Below are positions 42,826 to 49,166 of a stretch of DNA of 49,166 bases, one piece after another. Below the pieces are notes generated by a model that was given only the letters and a program-made list of their open reading frames with translations, did no database searches and had not been told where the DNA came from. A program made the position numbers and the translations under genes. Origin of the DNA: Rheinheimera sp. (GTDB lineage Bacteria > Pseudomonadota > Gammaproteobacteria > Enterobacterales > Alteromonadaceae); NCBI GenBank assembly GCA_003482455.1, contig DMYW01000017.1:12209-61374 (forward strand), written 5' to 3'. Position 1 is the first letter of the stretch; the number at the start of each line of letters is the position of its first letter.

Positions 42826-43080
42826 ATGACAACGCATGTGAAAAAAATCTCTTTAGCGAAACGCAAAGACCCATTAACAGATTTTGCAAACCTTGCAGCC
42901 ATTGGTCGCCAAGCCTCAAAAGCGGCACGAGAAAAAGCTAAAGCAAAAGGCATCAGTTTTACTTTTGCCCATGAAGGATTTATCAAACGGCAACATCCTG
43001 ATGGCAAGATCGAGACGGTTCGGGCGTTAGCACAACAAGATTCTTTCCCAACTCTAGAACAAGACTTATGCCGCGATTAA
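42826..43080 (+). CDS. Putative antitoxin of zeta-like pair, 84 aa
   Basis: A small basic, helical protein, overlapping the downstream P-loop kinase gene by 13 bp. An N-terminal FANLAAIGRQASKAAREKAKAKG helix is followed by a short strand segment (FTFAHEGFIKRQHPDG). It is unlike classical epsilon antitoxin. The antitoxin role is inferred from position and size. Confidence 0.65.
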   Translation: MTTHVKKISLAKRKDPLTDFANLAAIGRQASKAAREKAKAKGISFTFAHEGFIKRQHPDGKIETVRALAQQDSFPTLEQDLCRD

Positions 43081-43691
43081 GGTTAATTGCTGGGCCAAAT
43101 GGCTCTGGAAAGACGACCTTAACCAATGAATTACGCCACAAATACGACGTTCCACTTGGTCAATACGTCAACCCTGACGAAATCGAATTGACCCTGCTCG
43201 ACCATGAGCCTGATCCAAAAAAGCGCTCGAAATTAGCACAAACCATTGCCACTGGACAACGCGAGCAATGGCTCAACATGGGTGTTTCGCATAGCTACGA
43301 ATCGGTCATGAGTCACCCAAGTCACCTCGACTACATTCAACGCGCAAATGACTTAGGATTTCGTAGCTATTTGTATTATGTCTGTATTGCAGATCCGGAT
43401 ATTAATGTGGATCGCGTCGACGAACGCGTCAAACTTGGTGGCCACCCTGTTCCTACCGAAAAAATTCGTTCTCGCTATACCAACAGCCTAAAACAACTGC
43501 TCGCAATGGCCAAACAATGCTATCGAGTGTACTTTTTTGATAACACCAACTTGTTGATCCCATTTGCAGAAATTACACCTAATGGCTTTTTGGATATCAA
43601 AGAAAAAGAGTATTACCAAGTAAAACCAGATTGGTTCCGGCAACATGTGTTATTGCTTTGGGACCGCGAGAAAGTCCGTATTGTCCGCTAA
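43068..43691 (+). CDS. Zeta-toxin-like P-loop kinase
   Basis: A 207-aa protein with Walker A GPNGSGKTT at residues 9-17, an NPDEIE block, S-Y-E-S-V, a Y-V-x-I-A-D-P-D-I-N-V-x-R-V segment and R-x-R-Y. These are the hallmarks of zeta-toxin/Zeta-like kinases, which phosphorylate UDP-N-acetylglucosamine. Whether this member acts on that substrate is unknown. It overlaps its putative antitoxin. Confidence 0.82.
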   Translation: MPRLRLIAGPNGSGKTTLTNELRHKYDVPLGQYVNPDEIELTLLDHEPDPKKRSKLAQTIATGQREQWLNMGVSHSYESVMSHPSHLDYIQRANDLGFRSYLYYVCIADPDINVDRVDERVKLGGHPVPTEKIRSRYTNSLKQLLAMAKQCYRVYFFDNTNLLIPFAEITPNGFLDIKEKEYYQVKPDWFRQHVLLLWDREKVRIVR

Positions 43692-43740
43692 AACACAAGA
43701 AAATAAGCCCTACGTTAGCCCGCCTAGACAGGCCGTTGCC

Positions 43741-44064
43741 TCACTCCCCTGCCACAAACTGATAATCGCGCTCGACGAACGCAATCCGTGTTTTGTAGGC
43801 TTGATACCACTGCTCGCGGCCGAATTGTTGGGCTAAGACATGCTCGGCATGGGCTTTCCAGTTAGCAATGGATGCGAGATCTTGCCAATAAGACACTGTG
43901 ATCCCCACGCCATCGCGCGCCGACTCGGCACCTAAAAACCCAGGCTGCTGGCTCGCTAGCTCTACCATCCGATTCGCCATATCAGCATAACCTGCATCGA
44001 TGCTGCTGCGGATCGACGTAAAAATCACCGCGTAATACGGCGGCGTTGGCGTGTTGGCAATCAT
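43741..44064 (-). CDS. ABM-family (antibiotic biosynthesis) monooxygenase
   Basis: A 107-aa dimeric ferredoxin-like fold: YYAVIFTSIRS, then MVELASQQPGFLGAES, VSYWQDLASIANWKAHAEHV and a final Y-Q. These are typical of ABM/YgiN/HmoA-type proteins, which act as quinol or small-molecule monooxygenases or haem-degrading enzymes. Convergent with the zeta-like gene. It stands alone with its own promoter. Confidence 0.88.
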   Translation of the reverse strand: MIANTPTPPYYAVIFTSIRSSIDAGYADMANRMVELASQQPGFLGAESARDGVGITVSYWQDLASIANWKAHAEHVLAQQFGREQWYQAYKTRIAFVERDYQFVAGE

Positions 44065-44190
44065 ATGAGTGTCCTTGAAGGTGTAGGCAAAAGATCAAGA
44101 TGGCCCACTGACACTAACAATAGGGTTCAGCTAATGGCAATGCTTTGACTGCAAACTGTGCGCTCAGCAGAAAGAGCTTAATCAAAGTTA

Positions 44191-44784
44191 TCACTGGATA
44201 ATGCTGACCGCATCATTAAACAACTGAATTAATGGCTCTAAATCGCCGTGGTAACCAGCAATATTTGCCTCAAGCCAGCCTTCTACAGCAATACCGCGCC
44301 AACTTATTTCATAGCCGGCTTGAAGGGCTAAAACTTCGCAAAAAAGCCGCAAAGTGCGGCCATTTCCCTCCCGAAATGGATGAACCACATTCATTTCGCA
44401 GAAAAAATCAGCCAATTGTGCAACGAACTGCTGCTTCGGCAGTTGCTGAAAAAAATTCTGAGAAACGAGCTGCTGCATACAACGCTGTGCCGAAGCTTCA
44501 ATAAAACGGACATTGCAAAAATGGGTCGTGTCTTTGGAAATATCCACGGTACGGACATGACCAGCCCATTCATACAAATCTTGAAAAAGGTGATGATGAA
44601 TAGCGCACAAGTAAGCGAAATCAAGGGCGTCAAACTGCGGGACAAACTGCAACATGCGTTGCTCAGACAAAGCAACCTCTGCATCACTGAGCTGCCGCTC
44701 ATCTTTTATCGCCAGTAGATTTTTTAAAACTGTGCTACCGGGATAACAATATGGGTCTTGGCCGACTCCATACTTATCAATCAT
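44191..44784 (-). CDS. Fic-family AMP-transferase toxin
   Basis: A 197-aa Fic protein. The catalytic motif HPFREGNGRTLR at about 134-145 matches HxFx(D/E)GNGRxxR exactly, so AMPylation activity is expected. The flap region TVDISKDTTHFC and the N-terminal YPGSTVLKN motif are as in VbhT-type toxins. It begins inside the stop of a small upstream gene (ATGA overlap), whose product fits a class I Fic antitoxin. Confidence 0.93.
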   Translation of the reverse strand: MIDKYGVGQDPYCYPGSTVLKNLLAIKDERQLSDAEVALSEQRMLQFVPQFDALDFAYLCAIHHHLFQDLYEWAGHVRTVDISKDTTHFCNVRFIEASAQRCMQQLVSQNFFQQLPKQQFVAQLADFFCEMNVVHPFREGNGRTLRLFCEVLALQAGYEISWRGIAVEGWLEANIAGYHGDLEPLIQLFNDAVSIIQ

Positions 44785-44939
44785 CGCGAGGAGGAAATTT
44801 GTTTAATTTTTTCAATTACTTTTGGACTTAATTTGCTCGTTTCGGGCTTAGATTGAAGCCCTTCTAAGCGCAAACTTTCGGCATAATTAGCCATTTTGTT
44901 TGCTTCAAAGCGTTTGATTAACAGCTCTTTGTTTGTCAT
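44781..44939 (-). CDS. VbhA-like Fic antitoxin, 52 aa
   Basis: Start taken at the ATG at 44939; an in-frame extension to 45056 has no ribosome-binding site. The protein contains SLRLEG, matching the (S/T)xxxE(G/N) inhibitory motif by which VbhA-type antitoxins block ATP binding in Fic. Short helical protein of normal length for the class. Its stop overlaps the Fic start, so the two are coupled. Confidence 0.82.
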   Translation of the reverse strand: MTNKELLIKRFEANKMANYAESLRLEGLQSKPETSKLSPKVIEKIKQISSSR

Positions 44940-45155
44940 CACTGTCTCCAAAGTTACAACTTGAGTGTAGCGATTTTTACCGATCACAACAAGCAAACAC
45001 AGTCCACCTAGCGCCAGCCTTGACGGTAAAAAAAGCCACCCGAAGGTGGCTGACAACTACAAACACACTACTTACAACAGAGGTACTACAGGGAACTGGG
45101 GCGCCAAGTGTCAAAGCACTTGGACGCTACAAACGCGTGCAGCAACTAGGCCGCG

Positions 45156-46628
45156 TTACATCGACTCTAAGGTTTTGCCTTTGGTTTCTTGCACATAGCG
45201 CAGGACAAATACCAGGCTTAACAGCGCCGACACCGCATAAAAGCCATAGGCACCAGCAAGGCCAACCGAGCCAAGCATGATGGGGAAGGTCATGGTGATA
45301 GCGAAATTCGCCAGCCACTGCGCGCTGGCCGCCACCGCAAGGGCCGCGCCACGAATGCGGTTGTTGAACATCTCGCCCAGTAGCACCCACACCACCGGGC
45401 CCCAACTTAAACCGAAAAACACCACAAACAAATTGGCCATCACCAGCGCCAACGTGCCCATGCTGTCGGTTAACGCCAGTTTGCCGTCTTCGCCAAAACC
45501 GGCGCTGGCGAATACCAAGGTCAACACGGCTAGACTGACGGTCATGCCGGCGCTACCGACCACCAGCAAAGGTTTGCGGCCAATTTTGTCAATCAAAGCT
45601 ATGGCAATAAAGGTAGACACTATGTTGGTGGTGCCGGCTAACACGTTGATAAACAAGGATTCCGACTCGTCAAAACCGGCGGCTTGCCACAGCTCTGCGC
45701 CGTAATAAAACACCACGTTGATACCGACAAACTGCTGAAACACTGACAAGCCAATGCCAATCCACACCACAGCTTTCAGGCCAAACAAGCCTTTTGCACC
45801 TGAACCGGATGTACCTGAGCGGGACGCACCAAACAAGTCGCGCAGACTGGGTTTGTGCTCGCCTTTAAGCGATTGTTCAATGTCACGCACTTGCTGCTGT
45901 TGCTGGCCTGGGCTGATACGGTTAAACACCGCCAGTGCTTGATCGTTGCGGCCTTTGGCCACTAAAAAACGTGGCGACTCTGGAATTAAAAAGATCCCCA
46001 ACAAAAACAAAATCGACGGCACTAATTCCACCCAAAACATCCAGCGCCAAGCGGGAATTTCCAAGTAGAAATTGGCTTGCGCGCTGCCAGCGGCTTGAGC
46101 AATCAAATAGTTACTAACAAAGGCGGCAAACAAGCCCAGCACGATGGCCAGCTGCTGTAACGTGGCCAAGCGGCCACGCCAGGCTGCCGGTGCCACTTCC
46201 GAGATATAGGCCGGGGCCAACACAGACGCCGCGCCAATGCCTAAACCGCCAATCACCCGATACCAAATAAAAGCCGTGGCACTGTCGGCCGCGCCACTGC
46301 CCCACGAGCTGATGGCAAACACCAAGGCCGTTAACAGCATCACAGGTTTGCGGCCATAACGGTCGGCCATAGGCCCAGCCGCCAGCGCACCGACGGCGCA
46401 GCCCAATAACACGGACGCCACGTTAAATCCGGTGGCGACGCTATCGCTTTGGAAGGTTTGACTAAGCGCCGTGACAGTGCCGTTAATCACGCCCGAATCA
46501 AAACCAAACAAGAAACCGCCAAGCGCAGCGACTGCGCAAATAAAACTGATATAACCAAGCGCAGGTGCACTGTGGCTAGCAAAGGCGCCCGCCGCTGGTG
46601 GCGCGCCGTGTTGGTCTACTGTCGACAT
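45156..46628 (-). CDS. Sugar porter (MFS) transporter
   Basis: A 490-aa, 12-span sugar/H+ symporter. Family signatures: GGFLFGFDSGVINGT, RYGRKP in loop 2-3, PESPRFL after span 6, QQFVGINVVFYYG in span 7, DKIGRKP in loop 8-9 and GPVVWVLLGEMF in span 10. It resembles XylE/GalP-type importers. The ATG at 46628 is preferred over a TTG five codons upstream. The two fecR-tail relics and a hairpin lie upstream. Confidence 0.93.
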   Translation of the reverse strand: MSTVDQHGAPPAAGAFASHSAPALGYISFICAVAALGGFLFGFDSGVINGTVTALSQTFQSDSVATGFNVASVLLGCAVGALAAGPMADRYGRKPVMLLTALVFAISSWGSGAADSATAFIWYRVIGGLGIGAASVLAPAYISEVAPAAWRGRLATLQQLAIVLGLFAAFVSNYLIAQAAGSAQANFYLEIPAWRWMFWVELVPSILFLLGIFLIPESPRFLVAKGRNDQALAVFNRISPGQQQQQVRDIEQSLKGEHKPSLRDLFGASRSGTSGSGAKGLFGLKAVVWIGIGLSVFQQFVGINVVFYYGAELWQAAGFDESESLFINVLAGTTNIVSTFIAIALIDKIGRKPLLVVGSAGMTVSLAVLTLVFASAGFGEDGKLALTDSMGTLALVMANLFVVFFGLSWGPVVWVLLGEMFNNRIRGAALAVAASAQWLANFAITMTFPIMLGSVGLAGAYGFYAVSALLSLVFVLRYVQETKGKTLESM

Positions 46629-46687
46629 GTCTTCCCCTGTCAAATGGATAGCGCCGCAGCAAGACTTGGTTGCCGTGGCTTATGAAA

Positions 46688-46703
46688 ACGCGCCTTGGCG
46701 CGT
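46688..46703 (-). terminator. Hairpin between fecR and the transporter gene
   Basis: Perfect inverted repeat ACGCGCC-GGCGCGT with TT between the arms. On the minus strand it is followed by TTTC, so it may end fecI-fecR transcription, or act as an operator 60 bp before the transporter ATG. Confidence 0.4.
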
Positions 46704-46808
46704 CGTTATGTTTCTGTTTCTGTGTATGTTTTTAGCGAAGCGCCGGTTTATTTCTCAGGCCGACACACGCCTTTACCCAGCCTCGTTGCAGCCGCACCGA
46801 ATCAAGCA

Positions 46809-46898
46809 TCAACCTTTGAATTTCAATCGGATGTTGTCTGTTTCAAAGCGCTTCGCTGCAAGCTGGCCATGCTGTTTCAACACGGCCGCCAAGCAGTT
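46809..46898 (-). pseudogene. Decayed copy of the fecR 3' end (distal)
   Basis: On the minus strand this translates to a 27-residue tail with VLK at the start and RLKFKG plus stop at the end, aligned with the last 27 residues of the intact FecR. The intact tail has VFK, AERV and RLKFKG at the matching places. Upstream similarity stops at about 46898. Confidence 0.7.
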
Positions 46899-46946
46899 AT
46901 CTGCCTCACAGGCGCAGTCTTGCTGCCGCTGCGCAAACCCTCGCAT

Positions 46947-47036
46947 TAGCCGTTGAATTTCAACCGATTGTTGTCTGTTTCAACCCGCTTCGCTGCACGC
47001 TGGCGTTGCTGTTTCAACACGCCCGCCAAGCAGCGT
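46947..47036 (-). pseudogene. Decayed copy of the fecR 3' end (proximal)
   Basis: A second tail copy, 138 bp from the first and 136 bp from the real fecR stop, ending RLKFNG plus TAA. It is closer in sequence to the first relic than to the intact gene. This gives a series of three fecR tails, roughly 137 bp apart. Confidence 0.7.
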
Positions 47037-47082
47037 CTAGCCCAAAAAGCGCAGCTGGGTTTCAGCCGCGCCGCTGTACACA

Positions 47083-48240
47083 TTAGCCTTTGAATTTCAG
47101 ACGAATTTTGTCTTTTCCAACTCGTTCGGCTTCGATATTGAAGTTGTTTTTAAACACCTCCAGCAAACCGTTCACGTCACCGGTTTTAAACAAGCCGGCC
47201 ACTTGGATTTGTTTCAGCTTGGCGTCATCGGCCAGTTCAAACTGCACCTTGGTGTAACGGCTAATCTCACCGACCACATCTTGCAGCGGCTCGCCACGGA
47301 AAATCAGATTGCCACTTTTCCACGACAACTTGGCGGCCAGCGCGGCTTGGTCAATCTTTTGCACTTGCTCGGTTTTTTGGCCTTTCGGATCTAGCTGCAC
47401 GCGCTCGCCTTTCGAAATGGCCAGCGCGGTTTGCGGCAGCCGCTCGGTCAGTTGTTTTTCGCGCAGCAGCTCCTTGTCCATGTCGGCCGGGCCTTGCGGC
47501 TCTGCCACTTCTGGCGCCACCAACACCTTGCCTTCGGTGACAATCAGTTCGACATTGTCGGTGCGTAAATCGACGTTAAAAGCGGTGCCAACGGCTTGGA
47601 TCACTTTGCCACCTGCCAGCACGCTCAATGGCCGCGACGTGTCGTGCGCTACGTCGATGGTCAGCTCGCCGCGTTGCAGCTCGATGATCCGCGACTTGGC
47701 GCTGTAGTGCACCACCACAAAACTGTTGGTGTTGAGCACCAGCTTGCTGTGATCTGGCAGTTCGATGGTGCTGCTTTCACCGATGCCAGTTTCATAACTC
47801 ATCTGGCTAGCAATTTGGCCAACCGGTTCGTCCGGCAGCGGCGCGCGCTGCGCCAACAAACCAGCCAGCACAGCCAGCATGGTGACGGAGGCCGCCAACG
47901 CATAGTTTTTCAAGCGCTGACGCAGCGGTTTAACACCGCGACCGTCGGCATTGTTACTAGCGCCGTCATTGCCACTGTGGTCATTACCACGCAGCGCCGC
48001 TTGTTCTGGGAACAAGTCCGACAGACGACTTAGCGCGTCCATTTTGTCCCACTCTTTAGCGGCGGCTAAAAACTCGCGGCGATTGGCCGGATGCTCGGCG
48101 CACCAGACTTTCAGTTGTTGCTCTTCGTCTGCCGACAACCCCCGGTCAAGCCGCGCCACCCAGGCGCACGCTTGCTCTAACCGATCCTCGGATGCTGCGG
48201 TGTGGTTGGCAGGCTGATGGATCGGGTGAATATTACTCAT
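47083..48240 (-). CDS. fecR: FecR-family anti-sigma/regulator
   Basis: A 385-aa protein. The N-terminal DUF4880-like helical region (WVARLDRGLSADEEQQLKVWCAEHPANRREF) binds sigma and is followed by one membrane span (ALAASVTMLAVLAGLLA, about 115-130). The periplasmic FecR domain (GQIASQMSYETGIGESSTIELPDHSKLVLNTNS... in shorter blocks) precedes an STN-like end. FecR transmits a TonB-receptor signal to FecI. It overlaps the fecI-like gene by 8 bp. No receptor gene is seen downstream, where a transporter is found instead. Confidence 0.9.
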   Translation of the reverse strand: MSNIHPIHQPANHTAASEDRLEQACAWVARLDRGLSADEEQQLKVWCAEHPANRREFLAAAKEWDKMDALSRLSDLFPEQAALRGNDHSGNDGASNNADGRGVKPLRQRLKNYALAASVTMLAVLAGLLAQRAPLPDEPVGQIASQMSYETGIGESSTIELPDHSKLVLNTNSFVVVHYSAKSRIIELQRGELTIDVAHDTSRPLSVLAGGKVIQAVGTAFNVDLRTDNVELIVTEGKVLVAPEVAEPQGPADMDKELLREKQLTERLPQTALAISKGERVQLDPKGQKTEQVQKIDQAALAAKLSWKSGNLIFRGEPLQDVVGEISRYTKVQFELADDAKLKQIQVAGLFKTGDVNGLLEVFKNNFNIEAERVGKDKIRLKFKG

Positions 48241-48868
48241 ACACTCCCCCTCGACGCTGACGATGAAGTTGCCCCTGCCCCGGTGCGCTGTCTGTTGCCT
48301 GGCGCATGTACAACATGCAGCTCTTTAAGCCGACAGCAATATGTTTTTCGACGGTACTTTCACTGATATTCAATTGATTTGCGATCTCGCGTTGCGAATA
48401 GCCATAGACTTTTTTCAGCACAAACACCTTGCGACATTGCAGCGGTAACTGGCGCACCGCTTCACAAAAATGGCCGAATTCATGGCCCGATAACACCGCA
48501 TCAAACACTTCATCCTTGCAATCCTCGGCGCACAAGGCGTCGAGCAGTTCGAGGTCATCGACCCGGTCCACTTTGCGGGTATCCGCTTGTTTGTGGTAAT
48601 CCAACGCCAAGTTACGGGCGATGGTGTAAATAAAGGATTTCGGCGCGCTGATTTGCTGTTCATGCTGGATCTGGCAAATGCGCACGTAGGTTTCCTGCAC
48701 GATATCCTCAATCTCGTGCGGCGGTACAATGCGGGACAAGGCGCGGTACATGCCTCGTCGCGACGCTAGGTAGATTTGGTATAACACTGAATCGTTTGAC
48801 ATGCTTACCTTGTCGTAGCCCTCAAAGAGCCCTGTTGTGTTTTTTTTATCGTTATCAACCAGAGACAT
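48233..48868 (-). CDS. FecI-like ECF sigma factor
   Basis: An ECF sigma-70 factor of about 211 aa. Region 2 (YRALSRIVPPHEIEDIVQETYVRIC, APKSFIYTIARNLALDYHK) and region 4 (LPLQCRKVFVLKKVYGYSQREIANQLNISESTVEKHI) are complete. It should direct transcription of TonB-linked genes under FecR control. ATG at 48868 is likely; a later ATG (codon 23 of this frame) is possible. Overlaps fecR. Confidence 0.9.
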   Translation of the reverse strand: MSLVDNDKKNTTGLFEGYDKVSMSNDSVLYQIYLASRRGMYRALSRIVPPHEIEDIVQETYVRICQIQHEQQISAPKSFIYTIARNLALDYHKQADTRKVDRVDDLELLDALCAEDCKDEVFDAVLSGHEFGHFCEAVRQLPLQCRKVFVLKKVYGYSQREIANQLNISESTVEKHIAVGLKSCMLYMRQATDSAPGQGQLHRQRRGGVYE

Positions 48869-48895
48869 GGCGCCCCCCGCCCGGTGTCTTTGCAC

Positions 48896-49166
48896 GCGTG
48901 GTCATGGTGGCGATTCGGCATGGGGTTCATGCACGGAGTGTCTCTTGTACTCTAGACGAAATGGGGTGGGAAAATCCGCTATATATTTTTAAAAAATTTT
49001 TTTGCCGGCGCGGCGAGCGTGTTTCTTGGGGGGCGCACGCTGGTTTTGGTTGAGTTTTTAATTGATTTTCGCCTTCGCGGCGAGCGCGTTTGCCTGCGGC
49101 AGGCTAAGTTTCGCACGCTGGTTTTGTGGTCGGTTTTTAAGTGATTTCGCCTGCGCGGCGAGCTTT
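48896..49166. other. Gene-free right end with short imperfect repeats
   Basis: No gene is supported. From about 49005 there are imperfect repeats of a block containing CGCGGCGAGCG and GCACGCTGGTTTTG (for example near 49034 and 49115, about 79 bp apart). It probably holds the promoter of the sigma gene. A strong A/T stretch lies at 48980-49002. Confidence 0.35.

Noticed and set aside
45150..45165. GTTACATCGA as another WYL-type half-site
   Set aside because: It is the stop and last codons of the transporter gene, so the match is likely chance.

Overview
The window looks like a gammaproteobacterial chromosome segment, possibly from the Alteromonadales or Rheinheimera-like group. The clues are a FecI/FecR pair, a GGDEF protein, a CBM9-like exported protein, DUF3024 and DUF1801 proteins, and a CsrB-like RNA candidate. 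Genus-level placement is a guess. No tRNA, rRNA, integrase, transposase or CRISPR array was seen. Background genes are moderately GC-rich; the block at about 8.2-26 kb is clearly more AT-rich in its central part, as expected of transferred defence genes.

Left flank (1-8.2 kb): end of a sensor histidine kinase, a DUF1801 protein, a small outer-membrane beta-barrel, two unknown proteins, a histone-deacetylase-like amidohydrolase, a DUF3024 protein, a 131-bp tandem repeat, a DUF1186/SEC-C protein, a membrane diguanylate cyclase and two tandem 137-aa STAS-like paralogues.

Defence island (8.2-25.8 kb, all minus strand): in order of transcription, a degenerate PLD-like protein, hsdR, hsdM, hsdS, an AAA/ABC ATPase, an HNH nuclease (the last two resemble the Septu PtuA/PtuB pair), a TIGR02391 (Ymh) protein, mcrB with an EVE-like insert, mcrC, and a methyltransferase-HNH fusion. 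hsdM/hsdS, hsdS/ATPase, ATPase/HNH and mcrB/mcrC overlap. The ATPase-nuclease pair is therefore translationally embedded in a type I restriction-modification operon, and a type IV system follows in the same direction.

Accessory region (26-39 kb): a conserved protein of unknown function; a small membrane-protein gene in a roughly 1-kb segment bounded by perfect 52-bp direct repeats; then a plus-strand module: unknown protein, WYL regulator, an array of GTTACAT-N3-ATGTAAC operator-like sites, a glycine-zipper membrane protein, a membrane-anchored HNH-like protein and a YkgJ-type Cys-cluster protein, closed by a terminator. I consider this a candidate undescribed defence or conflict system. Next comes a region of four 72-87 bp repeats carrying about 26 AGGA motifs, many in hairpin loops, which fits a CsrB/RsmZ-type CsrA-sequestering RNA. 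A DUF4145/Sel1-like protein, a small protein and a second WYL (CapW/BrxR-like) regulator follow.

Right flank (39-49 kb): a VOC protein, a protein with a 15-bp minisatellite near its start, three toxin-antitoxin-like pairs (Phd/ParE, a zeta-like kinase pair, Fic with a VbhA-like antitoxin), a CBM9-like exported protein, a monooxygenase, a sugar MFS transporter, and fecR/fecI. Two decayed copies of the fecR 3' end lie between fecR and the transporter gene.
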